Notes: generated from the sequence alone by a model not told the origin. A DNA stretch of 12,766 nucleotides from CAMLQK01 sp035478775 (GCA_035478775.1 DATIJG010000005.1:1-12766); one strand, 5' to 3'; counted from the stretch's first letter, positions 1 to 5,715 are shown. Program-made: numbers and translations.

Positions 1-1785
1 GCTATCCAATATTCCGACGGCACAACGCACAATATCTCGGGTATTACTTACGATGCCGATGGCCGCCGCACAGCTATGACAGATGGCACGGGCACTACTC
101 ACTGGGCATACGACGCCTTTAACGAAATGACTGCCTCAACAGATAGTTTGGGCAATCGCGTAGCATACACTTACGATAGTGCCGGCCGCCAAACAACCAT
201 GACATACCCTGGCTTGCACACGGCTAAATATGCCTACAACACCGCCAACCAAATCACAACAATCACCGACTGGAACAATAAAGCGACCGGCTTTACTTAC
301 ACGGCCGACGGCCAGCTGCACACCACGGCGTACCCTAACACCACGACAGTCACTAATAGTTATGACAATACTGACCGCCCGAGCAGCATTGCTTTAACAG
401 CAGGTGCCACTAACCTGGCCAGCATGAGCTACCAGCGTGATAACGCAGGTGAAATTAGTAACGCCAGCAACGCTATTCCTGGGGCTAACGTGATACATGC
501 GTATACGTACACACCACTCCTGCAGGTAAAAACCGACACGACCACTACCGCACAGAACTACAGTTACGATGCGGCAAACAACCCGACTACCGCCGCCGCT
601 ACAACCCAAGCGTTCGACGCTGCAAGCCAATTGTGCTGGTCTACGACGAATGCCGTAACAAACCCGACTTGCAGCACTGTGCCTGGTGGCGCAACGACGT
701 ACGCCTATAACACCGATGGCCGTCGTACGCAAACTACACCAGCGAGCGGCACGGCCAGCACCTACGCCTATAACCAAGCTGGCGAACTTACGGCGGCGTC
801 AACTCCTAATGGTAGCGCCACATATGCTTACAACGGCATGGGTTTGCGCATGACTAAAACCATCGGTGGCACAACTACGAAGTTCACCTACGACACCTCC
901 AGCTCGCCCCATAACTTGCTATACGATGGCACCACTTATTACATTTACGGGCCGGACGGTAATCCGCTCGAGCAAATCAACGGCACAGCTACCAATTACT
1001 ATGTGCACGACCAACAGGGTTCCACTGTGGCTCTCACGGATAGTACCGGCGCGGTCGCTGCCACCTACGCCTATGGAACATATGGAAGTGTCACTGCGCA
1101 CACCGGAGCTGCAACCACGCCATTGCAATACGACGGCCAATATACTGACGTCGAAACAGGTTTTGTATATCTGCGTGCCCGTTATTATGATCCGGCAACT
1201 GCGCAGTTCATAACTGTTGACCCCGAACTCGCCCAGACGGGCAGCGCCTACGGCTTCACAGGTGATAATCCAATAAATGGTATCGACCCTTTGGGATTGA
1301 GCTGGTATAACCCGGCAAGCTGGTCTGGTGCGGCATGGACAGCTTTCGGTGAGGATGTAGGTATAGGTGCACTTGATGTTGTTGAGCTGGTTCCAACCGC
1401 AGGACTTGATGCCCCGGCCGTGATGGCTGAAGACGCAGCACTACTTGGGGCAGAAGATTCTGTGAATGATGTCATTGTTAGCCGTAGCATGTATCCTGAA
1501 TCGGCGCAGCATATCGAGGACGCGCAAGCTGCTGGTCAACCCAGTGAACTTACCATTGATCGCTCTGGAGCTGCGGCCCGACGTGCACAGGCCCTTAGAG
1601 GCTATCCGACTCAATCAGGATTGGATAGGGATGAATATCCTGGCGCAATGTTTCAAGAAGGCGGGAAAGGCTCCAGTGTCCGATATATCTCAAGCTCCGA
1701 CAATAGAGGCTCCGGGGCTTCGATAGGATCTCAATGTGGTAATTTAGGTGACGGGGCAATAGTAAGAATACTGATAGGAGAGTAA
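1..1785 (+). CDS. Rhs/YD-repeat protein with C-terminal NucA/NucB-like DNase toxin domain (5' truncated)
   Basis: The frame is open from base 1, so the true N-terminus lies outside the window; 594 residues are visible. Residues 1 to about 320 are degenerate YD repeats (YDADGRR, YDSAGRQ, YNTDGRR, YNQAGEL), which in this family build a hollow beta shell around the toxin. An Rhs core follows (YYVHDQQGST, then RARYYDPATAQFITVDP) and closes at NPINGIDPLG, residues 423-432. After this point the sequence changes to a variable tip. About residues 490-594 resemble Bacillus NucA/NucB secreted DNases: an ARRAQAL segment, DRDEYP (542-547), an EGG at 553-555 and SDNRGSG (566-572) near the C-terminus. The acidic residues in DRDE and the EGG glutamate are candidate metal/catalytic residues by family analogy. 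Inferred role: a polymorphic toxin that degrades DNA in competitor or host cells. Its export route is not visible here. The domain call is strong, but DNase activity is inferred. Confidence 0.9.
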   Translation, partial: AIQYSDGTTHNISGITYDADGRRTAMTDGTGTTHWAYDAFNEMTASTDSLGNRVAYTYDSAGRQTTMTYPGLHTAKYAYNTANQITTITDWNNKATGFTYTADGQLHTTAYPNTTTVTNSYDNTDRPSSIALTAGATNLASMSYQRDNAGEISNASNAIPGANVIHAYTYTPLLQVKTDTTTTAQNYSYDAANNPTTAAATTQAFDAASQLCWSTTNAVTNPTCSTVPGGATTYAYNTDGRRTQTTPASGTASTYAYNQAGELTAASTPNGSATYAYNGMGLRMTKTIGGTTTKFTYDTSSSPHNLLYDGTTYYIYGPDGNPLEQINGTATNYYVHDQQGSTVALTDSTGAVAATYAYGTYGSVTAHTGAATTPLQYDGQYTDVETGFVYLRARYYDPATAQFITVDPELAQTGSAYGFTGDNPINGIDPLGLSWYNPASWSGAAWTAFGEDVGIGALDVVELVPTAGLDAPAVMAEDAALLGAEDSVNDVIVSRSMYPESAQHIEDAQAAGQPSELTIDRSGAAARRAQALRGYPTQSGLDRDEYPGAMFQEGGKGSSVRYISSSDNRGSGASIGSQCGNLGDGAIVRILIGE

Positions 1786-1799
1786 GCCTTAGATCTCCT
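1776..1799. repeat. Inverted repeat across the convergent Rhs/DUF2625 stop codons
   Basis: AGGAGA (1776-1781) and TCTCCT (1794-1799) form a perfect 6-bp stem with a 12-nt loop. The repeat spans the Rhs stop codon and the DUF2625 stop codon on the other strand. Neither strand has a following U-run, so it is not a typical intrinsic terminator. It could still act as a two-way 3' end structure, or be chance. Confidence 0.3.
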
Positions 1800-2397
1800 G
1801 GCTGAACTTGTCGTTCAGTAAATCAATCTCTCTTAAATCAACAATCTTTCGCGTCGTAGAGTTAATGGCCTTACCTTCTTTGGTAAAGAGAAACGGATAT
1901 ACAGAAAATCCTTCGAATAATTTGAGCTTAGATACGTCTTCTTGCCAAGTAGTCCATCTGAACAATTCGTAGAATTCACGTGTTTTTCCTGACAAAGCCC
2001 ATTCTAGGAATGTAGGATAGGATATATCTAAACACTCCCATCTTAGCGTATCTGGTGCATAGTAGCTTACAGCCTGACCGTGCAACAGAAATGCGCCCCC
2101 AAGGATATCGCGTGCAACTAGAATGCCCTCCAGACCATGCAATTCTATCTTACATAGAGCAGGTAGGGACTCATTGCCGGAGCCTAGGATACGCAACCAG
2201 CCACTATCAACCAGTATGCCGGCACAATTAACGAATAATGCGTTTAGGAAGCTGTCGTTCGTGAGATAGAACTCATCATTTTTCTCTACATTCTTCTTTA
2301 TCGCCGGTAGTACAGATGTATCTTTGAGTCCATTGACGTGTAGTACGATTTGATCCCATGTCTTTGCAGTCTCGTCCTTAAGCAAGGTATAATTCAT
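1789..2397 (-). CDS. DUF2625-family protein, putative immunity protein
   Basis: A 202-residue soluble protein without signal peptide or membrane segments. It matches the DUF2625 pattern as I recall it: FVNCAGILVDSGWLRILGSG at 55-74, ARDILGGAFLLHG at 95-107, YYAPDTLRW at 112-120, LEWALSG at 131-137, FYELFRW at 142-148 and YPFLFTKEG at 167-175. The function of this family is not established; it is often found as a small accessory gene. The ATG at 2397 is supported by AAGGAA (2405-2410) seven bases upstream on the coding strand. The gene converges on the Rhs toxin gene, with only three bases between the two stop codons. A cognate immunity gene normally lies on the same strand as its toxin, so a role against the NucA/NucB tip is possible but unproven. 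It is divergent from the CPCC gene. Confidence 0.75.
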   Translation of the reverse strand: MNYTLLKDETAKTWDQIVLHVNGLKDTSVLPAIKKNVEKNDEFYLTNDSFLNALFVNCAGILVDSGWLRILGSGNESLPALCKIELHGLEGILVARDILGGAFLLHGQAVSYYAPDTLRWECLDISYPTFLEWALSGKTREFYELFRWTTWQEDVSKLKLFEGFSVYPFLFTKEGKAINSTTRKIVDLREIDLLNDKFSQEI

Positions 2398-2429
2398 TCA
2401 GCCGTTCCTTAGTCTAGTTGTCTAATGTA

Positions 2430-2438
2430 ACTATAACA
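2430..2438 (-). promoter_or_regulatory. Extended -10 promoter for the DUF2625 gene
   Basis: On the minus strand this reads TGT followed by TATAGT, an extended -10 element. It lies about 32 bases upstream of the ATG, leaving room for a leader that contains AAGGAA. No convincing -35 was found. The similar string TTGTTATAAG precedes the unknown gene at 9388-9690. Confidence 0.4.
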
Positions 2439-2447
2439 AAGTATGCT

Positions 2448-2455
2448 TATATCAT
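2448..2455 (+). promoter_or_regulatory. Possible -10 element close to the CPCC gene start
   Basis: TATATC (2448-2453) or the overlapping TATCAT (2450-2455) lies 3-5 bases before the ATG at 2459. No Shine-Dalgarno site is visible. A leaderless or nearly leaderless transcript would fit, but the spacing is tight and no -35 is apparent. Confidence 0.3.
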
Positions 2456-2458
2456 CCT

Positions 2459-2830
2459 ATGAATACTAAAAATCAGCATCAATACCCTTGCCCCATATGC
2501 GGCTACTATGTTTTTGATGAGCGCCCAGGTTCTTATGACACTTGCCGCGTCTGCGGGTGGGAAGATGATAATGTGCAACTACGATACCCAGATATGGGTG
2601 GTGCTAACAAAGAAAGCCTCATTGAAGCCCAAACACTATTCCTGTCGAAACCTACGTCACCGGCAGTCCAGGCCTACATGCGTGACAGCCAATGGCGACC
2701 TCTTAATGAAAACGACAAAGAACTTTACAAAAAACGTAAAGATATAGTGGAAAATGCACCCTGGCCTCGCAACTACGAAGTGCTTTACTGGTGGCGTGAT
2801 AACTTCTGGCTAAAAGACCACAGACCTTAG
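2459..2830 (+). CDS. CPCC-type cysteine-rich zinc-ribbon protein, putative immunity-associated
   Basis: A 123-residue protein with an N-terminal zinc-ribbon-like knuckle pair: C11-P-I-C14 and C29-R-V-C32. These are separated by the GYYVFDERPGSYDTC segment and followed by GWEDDNVQLRYPD and GGANKESL. This order is characteristic of the cysteine-rich CPCC family, although the hallmark CPCC is CPIC here. The C-terminal third is rich in aromatic residues (WPRNYEVLYWW). Family members are small cytosolic proteins of unknown biochemical function, often found near polymorphic toxin genes. This is the first plus-strand gene after the Rhs gene, so by orientation it is a candidate cognate immunity gene, even though the minus-strand DUF2625 gene intervenes. 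It ends in TAG, followed at once by a small hairpin. The family call is good; the immunity role is inferred. Confidence 0.75.
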   Translation: MNTKNQHQYPCPICGYYVFDERPGSYDTCRVCGWEDDNVQLRYPDMGGANKESLIEAQTLFLSKPTSPAVQAYMRDSQWRPLNENDKELYKKRKDIVENAPWPRNYEVLYWWRDNFWLKDHRP

Positions 2831-2962
2831 CCGCAGACAATTAGGGTCTGCAGAAAGTTCAGCCCATTTGGCAGCTTATCGAATAAGCGCTTTCAGATGA
2901 ACGATGAACGCTATCAGCAATACTTAAATGATAATGAAGATTTTATAGGGAATTGTTTATGA
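2831..2962 (+). pseudogene. Open stretch ending in an ATGA overlap with the Imm26-like gene; possible gene remnant or coupled mini-ORF
   Basis: The reading frame of the CPCC gene stays open for 43 codons after its TAG and ends at TGA (2960-2962). That TGA overlaps the ATG of the next gene as ATGA. The translated stretch looks protein-like (KFSPFGSLSNKRF, then MNDERYQQYLNDNEDF). The only internal ATG is at 2897, giving 21 residues without a visible ribosome binding site. It may be the tail of a decayed gene or a short translationally coupled ORF. An open run of this length is not rare by chance, so confidence is low. Confidence 0.25.
2833..2851 (+). repeat. Hairpin just after the CPCC stop codon
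   Basis: GCAGAC (2833-2838) and GTCTGC (2846-2851) form a perfect 6-bp stem with a 7-nt loop, starting two bases after the TAG. There is no U-run, so it is better read as a 3' end-stabilising or attenuating structure than a classical terminator. Confidence 0.35.
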
Positions 2963-3375
2963 TAGATACCACGGAAGATATTTCGTATCCTTTTGTTCCA
3001 AAGTCAAATAGTTTTTTACGAGAGGGCCAGTTCTGCGACATACCCCTTTCAGATGGGCGTTATGCCTGTGCTAGAATAATGAAACAAAAAGCATTTGGTG
3101 ATAAAGACCGTGTCGGCACCGTAATCGCATTGGTTGATTGGGTTGGGGATCATGTTCCGAGCGAGGCTGATATTATCGGCCGGGGATTGATTGAGGGTCC
3201 CGCCGAGACTCGATTCGAGGCTGTCACTAAGAATGGTGGTCAGGTAAGGGGTGTGAGGCCGTTGGCTGCAGATGGCTTCGTACCGTATGTTGCTCCAACG
3301 GGAGTTGGCTCAAGCATTAGAGTATGGGGCTATCAAGTAATCAAAAACTTGGCCGAAGAACATTTCGTTAAGTAG
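2959..3375 (+). CDS. Imm26-like immunity protein (copy A)
   Basis: A 138-residue soluble protein. Its N-terminal part, REGQFCDIPLSDGRYACARI, fits the opening strand pattern of Imm26-type immunity proteins, where a G-x-x-F/C-x-I-P-L-x-D-G-x-Y-x-x-x-R-I/V core is typical. The rest is mixed alpha/beta without catalytic motifs I recognise. I chose the ATG at 2959 because AGGG (2947-2950) lies eight bases upstream; a TTG two codons earlier would sit too close to that site. The ATG overlaps the stop of an upstream mini-frame as ATGA. The gene converges on the RraB-like gene with an 8-bp gap. Imm26 proteins are predicted to neutralise toxins of polymorphic systems; which toxin this copy blocks cannot be told from the sequence. 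Confidence 0.6.
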   Translation: MIDTTEDISYPFVPKSNSFLREGQFCDIPLSDGRYACARIMKQKAFGDKDRVGTVIALVDWVGDHVPSEADIIGRGLIEGPAETRFEAVTKNGGQVRGVRPLAADGFVPYVAPTGVGSSIRVWGYQVIKNLAEEHFVK

Positions 3376-3383
3376 TTAGCGTA

Positions 3384-3647
3384 TTAGCTTACAGGTCGCT
3401 TGTAGCCATCATAATCTACGCCAAATTTTATCGCGGCACTTTCCCATTGATCTTCAAGATAGTCAAGAGACGTAATGGTGTAATCTATAGGCATCGCCAA
3501 AATGAGCATCCACTCGCCAGTGCTTGATAGTCGCAGACTTGCAGTATAGCTTGGGTACTGCTCTCGTAGCAAGACGAGCTTTTGTCGGCTTCCCTTAGGT
3601 GCAAAGAAATAAAAGTATGAAGGATCATCATCAGCTGGGCTAGGCAT
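3384..3647 (-). CDS. RraB-like small protein (RNase E inhibitor fold), putative immunity protein
   Basis: An 87-residue acidic protein. The order YFYFFAPKGSRQKL, LREQYPSYTASLRL, GEWMLILAMPIDYT and a terminal YDGYKRPV resembles the small ferredoxin-like RraB/DUF1260 domain, which typically ends in YDGWE. RraB of E. coli binds and inhibits RNase E; relatives also occur in toxin/immunity arrays. The ATG at 3647 is preferred to an in-frame TTG at 3683 because a TATCAT box lies six bases upstream of the ATG on the coding strand, and because the TTG start would reach into the divergent ankyrin gene. The resemblance is from memory of the fold pattern, so family assignment is moderate. The gene sits between two plus-strand genes. 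Confidence 0.6.
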   Translation of the reverse strand: MPSPADDDPSYFYFFAPKGSRQKLVLLREQYPSYTASLRLSSTGEWMLILAMPIDYTITSLDYLEDQWESAAIKFGVDYDGYKRPVS

Positions 3648-3653
3648 CTTTTT

Positions 3654-3659
3654 ATGATA
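3654..3659 (-). promoter_or_regulatory. -10 element of the RraB-like gene, apparently leaderless
   Basis: The minus strand reads TATCAT, preceded directly by TG. It sits six bases before the ATG at 3647, so transcription would begin at or next to the start codon. The element shares a 30-bp gap with the -10 of the divergent ankyrin gene. Confidence 0.4.
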
Positions 3660-3665
3660 CAGGTG

Positions 3666-3671
3666 TAAAAT
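3666..3671 (+). promoter_or_regulatory. -10 element of the ankyrin gene, apparently leaderless
   Basis: TAAAAT (five of six to consensus), directly preceded by TG, lies six bases before the ATG at 3678. No Shine-Dalgarno site is visible. Only six bases separate it from the opposing -10 of the RraB-like gene. Confidence 0.4.
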
Positions 3672-3677
3672 GAAAAT

Positions 3678-4079
3678 ATGCAAGAATTAGATCGTGCGGG
3701 CCGAACAGAACTTCATTACGCGGCTTTGCATAATGAAGCTGAAAAAATGGAGCAGCTTATTACTGATGGTTGTGACCCGAATCTGCCTGACAAGCAGGGG
3801 ATGACTCCATTACATTTTGCAGCTCAGTCGAAGTCCTTTGATGCGCTAAAACTACTGCTTGAGTTGGGCGTGTCTTTTGATAGCGAAGACTGGCAAGGCA
3901 ACACACCACTCTGGGCTGCATATAATATGAAGAGCGATAATGGTAAGAGCTTAAAATTAATTTTCTCCTATGGCGCTGACCCATATCACGAGAATAAAAA
4001 TGGTATGAGCCCTATCAAACTTGCAGAAGTAACTGGCAACAAGACGCTAAAAGATATACTTTTGGGCAAAGCAAAATAG
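3678..4079 (+). CDS. Ankyrin-repeat protein, putative immunity-associated
   Basis: A 133-residue protein made of about four ankyrin repeats. Their starts are visible as GRTELHYAALHN (8-19), GMTPLHFAAQSK (41-52), GNTPLWAAYNMK (75-86) and GMSPIKLAEVTG (about 110-121), with GCDPN and GADPY turns at repeat ends. There is no signal peptide or membrane segment, so it is probably cytosolic. Ankyrin repeats mediate protein-protein binding, and small free-standing ankyrin proteins are common in polymorphic-toxin immunity loci, where they are thought to bind and block toxin tips. The gene is divergent from the RraB-like gene across a 30-bp gap and lies 39 bp upstream of the second Imm26-like gene on the same strand, so these two may be co-transcribed. 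Repeat assignment is firm; the immunity role is inferred from the neighbourhood. Confidence 0.85.
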   Translation: MQELDRAGRTELHYAALHNEAEKMEQLITDGCDPNLPDKQGMTPLHFAAQSKSFDALKLLLELGVSFDSEDWQGNTPLWAAYNMKSDNGKSLKLIFSYGADPYHENKNGMSPIKLAEVTGNKTLKDILLGKAK

Positions 4080-4118
4080 ACATATGCTGGGCTGTATACG
4101 CAATAGGTGTTTATAATA

Positions 4119-4442
4119 ATGAACTATCTAAAAGAAAGTAGACAAATTCCAGAAGGCACTTGGTTTATAGTGCCACTTGGTGACGACAAGTTTGCGACAG
4201 GGGTTGTAGCGCGTCGAGATTCTCGAAATGCACGACCGATCATGTTTGGCTACTTTTTTAAGCCCGTGGGAGCTGCCCCACAGCTAGATAAGATAAAAGA
4301 ACTAAGCCCTGCGCATACCACTTTGGCAGCACGGTTTAGTTACCTAGGGCTTGTCGGAGGTAAATGGCCTATTATTGAACGAGATAGGACATGGAACCGT
4401 TCTGACTGGCCTATGATTGTGAGGAGGGTTTTGGAACCGTAA
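4119..4442 (+). CDS. Imm26-like immunity protein (copy B)
   Basis: A 107-residue protein with the pattern PEGTWFIVPLGDDKFATGVV, then a GYFFKP turn, then FSYLGLVGGKWPIIERDRTW, and WNRSDWPM near the C-terminus. This order (x-W-F-x-V-P-L, x-G-V-V-A-R, GYFFGP, FGDLGL, W-P-x-x-x-R, WPMP) is what I associate with Imm26-family proteins. The ATG at 4119 is chosen; an in-frame GTG at 4107 exists, but AGG at 4105-4107 is better spaced for the ATG. It shares only the opening strand pattern with the copy at 2959, so the two are diverged members rather than a recent duplication. It is the last gene of the island before the tRNA. No terminator was seen for this strand. Confidence 0.6.
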   Translation: MNYLKESRQIPEGTWFIVPLGDDKFATGVVARRDSRNARPIMFGYFFKPVGAAPQLDKIKELSPAHTTLAARFSYLGLVGGKWPIIERDRTWNRSDWPMIVRRVLEP

Positions 4443-4466
4443 AATTGAACGAGGCATATCTGTTAA

Positions 4467-4493
4467 TAAATAAAATAGCCTCCGAAAAGGCTA
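4467..4493 (-). terminator. Intrinsic terminator of the tRNA gene
   Basis: On the minus strand a 6-bp stem TAGCCT/AGGCTA (4488-4493 with 4476-4481) and a 6-nt loop are followed by TTTTATTTA. It begins 13 bases past the tRNA 3' CCA, in the expected position for tRNA termination. Confidence 0.6.
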
Positions 4494-4505
4494 AAAATCC
4501 TAGTT

Positions 4506-4582
4506 TGGTAGCGGCGAGTGGACTTGAACCACCGACCCCAGGCTTATGAGTCCTGTGCTCTAACCAGCTGAGCTACGCCGCC
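4506..4582 (-). tRNA. tRNA-Met(CAU), probably elongator
   Basis: A 77-nt cloverleaf with encoded CCA. The acceptor GGCGGCG pairs with CGCCGCT, the first pair being a G1-U72 wobble. The D arm is GCTC...GAGC, the anticodon loop is CTCATAA with CAU at 34-36, and the T arm is GGTGG-TTCAAGT-CCACT. The anticodon stem (CAGGA/GCCTG) has an A31-G39 mismatch next to the loop. The initiator type is unlikely because it lacks the unpaired 1-72 bases and the three G-C pairs of the anticodon stem. The acceptor start and G1-U72 match the Bacillus elongator tRNA-Met as I remember it. A lysidine-modified tRNA-Ile2 also carries a CAU gene anticodon and cannot be fully excluded, more so because tilS is adjacent. 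Confidence 0.93.
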
Positions 4583-4619
4583 AAATGTATTGAGCGTGAG
4601 GCACTGAAATACAAGGGCT

Positions 4620-4648
4620 AATATAGCATAATCTGCATCTGTTGGCTA
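4620..4648 (-). promoter_or_regulatory. Promoter of the tRNA-Met gene
   Basis: On the minus strand TAGCCA (4643-4648, four of six to the -35) is separated by 17 bases from TATATT (4620-4625), which carries an extended TGC just upstream. It would start transcription about 30 bases before the mature tRNA. Confidence 0.5.
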
Positions 4649-4787
4649 GAGCGAAACGTGCCGTAAAAAGATGTGTCGGGGAGTTATATGTGATCCCACG
4701 CGACAGAAACATCGTACTTACCATAGACGATCTTCGCGGGCCGGAATTTTAGTCATTACCGGCAACGAAGGCAATTTGCTAGGTAAC

Positions 4788-4796
4788 TGCTATAAT
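4788..4796 (+). promoter_or_regulatory. Perfect extended -10 (TGCTATAAT) of tilS, leaderless arrangement
   Basis: TGC plus TATAAT is a full match to the extended -10 consensus. Its last base is six bases from the ATG at 4803, so the transcript should start at or beside the start codon. There is no Shine-Dalgarno site. This decides the tilS start: any upstream start codon would lie before the promoter. Confidence 0.65.
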
Positions 4797-4802
4797 TACA
4801 GC

Positions 4803-5693
4803 ATGAAACTTGACATAGCGCCAGGGACATATGTAGTGGCGGTATCGGGCGGCATCGATTCGATGGTGCTTTTGCAGATGCTGGCTAAACAGTCTGAGCT
4901 ACAGTTAATAGTGGCACATTTCGACCATGGCATACGGCCAGATTCGTTCAAAGACCGGCAATTTGTAGAGGCCGAGACGAAGCGCTACGGCTTGCCATTT
5001 GTGAGCGAAACAGTTGCGCTTGGCCCGAACGCTAGTGAAGAAAAGGCCAGGGAACTACGCTATGCTTTTTTGCGTTATGCAAAAGAGCAGGCGAGGGCAA
5101 GAGCGATTATCATGGCGCATCATCAAGACGACATAATTGAAACCATGATTTTAAATTTGCGCCGCGGCACTGGCCGAAAGGGCTTAAGCTCACTAAAAAC
5201 AACAAATGACCTAATAAGGCCCCTGCTTACTTACACAAAAAACGAACTGCAAATGTATGCTGAACGTGAGGGCGTGCAGTGGCGCGAAGATAGTACCAAC
5301 AAAAATGAAAATTATGCACGTAATTACATACGGCGTAAAATAGTGTCCCAGCTTTCTCCTGCCCAGCGCGCCAAACTGGTACAAATATATGAGCAATCGA
5401 TGCGGCAAAATGAGGCAATCGACGAATTGGTGCAGGAAGTTACAGCAAACCTGTCGAAAGATAATGTTGTAGTTCGTAAAAAGTTCATCGCGTTGCCGCA
5501 TGCCGTAGCGCATGAGGTTATGGCCCACTTGTTACGCCAACGCAATGTTCGCAATTTGTCCCGCCAGGGAGTTTCCCGCTTAGTCGTGGCGCTTAAAACT
5601 GGCCAGCCGCATACCACATATGACGTTGATAAAAACTGGATTTTCCTCTTGTCTAACAGAGATGCCAAGATAATTCCCCGATATCGTTCGTAA
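4803..5693 (+). CDS. tilS: tRNA(Ile)-lysidine synthase TilS, short form
   Basis: TilS uses ATP and lysine to convert C34 of the CAU anticodon of tRNA-Ile2 to lysidine, which switches decoding from AUG to AUA. The 296-residue product has the N-type PP-loop SGGIDS (15-20), HFDHGIR (about 38-44), the HHQDD-x-x-ET motif followed by RRGTGRKGLSSL, and the EDSTN...ARNYIRRKI signature that ends the catalytic domain. A short helical region follows. It lacks the long C-terminal extension of the E. coli (about 430 aa) and Bacillus (about 470 aa) enzymes, so it is a minimal form comparable in length to that of Aquifex. The start is set by the TGCTATAAT box; an open frame continues 44 codons upstream but is judged non-coding. 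ftsH follows after 30 bp, a common neighbour pairing in bacteria. Confidence 0.93.
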   Translation: MKLDIAPGTYVVAVSGGIDSMVLLQMLAKQSELQLIVAHFDHGIRPDSFKDRQFVEAETKRYGLPFVSETVALGPNASEEKARELRYAFLRYAKEQARARAIIMAHHQDDIIETMILNLRRGTGRKGLSSLKTTNDLIRPLLTYTKNELQMYAEREGVQWREDSTNKNENYARNYIRRKIVSQLSPAQRAKLVQIYEQSMRQNEAIDELVQEVTANLSKDNVVVRKKFIALPHAVAHEVMAHLLRQRNVRNLSRQGVSRLVVALKTGQPHTTYDVDKNWIFLLSNRDAKIIPRYRS

Positions 5694-5709
5694 AAACCCT
5701 TAAACCGTG

Positions 5710-5715
5710 TATAAT
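5710..5715 (+). promoter_or_regulatory. TATAAT -10 of ftsH, leaderless arrangement
   Basis: A perfect TATAAT preceded directly by TG lies eight bases before the ATG at 5724, inside the 30-bp tilS-ftsH gap. No Shine-Dalgarno site is present, and the -35 region is weak. Confidence 0.6.

Noticed and set aside
394..777. 127-codon minus-strand open frame inside the Rhs gene
   Set aside because: It is antisense to repetitive YD-repeat coding sequence; repeats often leave long spurious frames.
1..1300. YD repeats considered as a CRISPR-like or DNA repeat array
   Set aside because: The periodicity is at protein level with degenerate DNA (for example ACCTACGCCTATAAC variants) and irregular spacing; it is coding sequence, not an array with spacers.
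1..4442. Integrative element with integrase or transposase
   Set aside because: No recombinase, transposase or insertion-sequence ends were seen in the window; only the tRNA boundary hints at integration.
4506..4582. Initiator tRNA-fMet assignment
   Set aside because: The 1-72 pair is a G-U wobble rather than the unpaired C-A type, and the anticodon stem lacks the three consecutive G-C pairs.
4671..4802. 44-codon upstream extension of the tilS frame
   Set aside because: It would place the start upstream of the perfect TGCTATAAT promoter at 4788-4796; the family N-terminus begins a few residues before the PP-loop, which fits the ATG at 4803.
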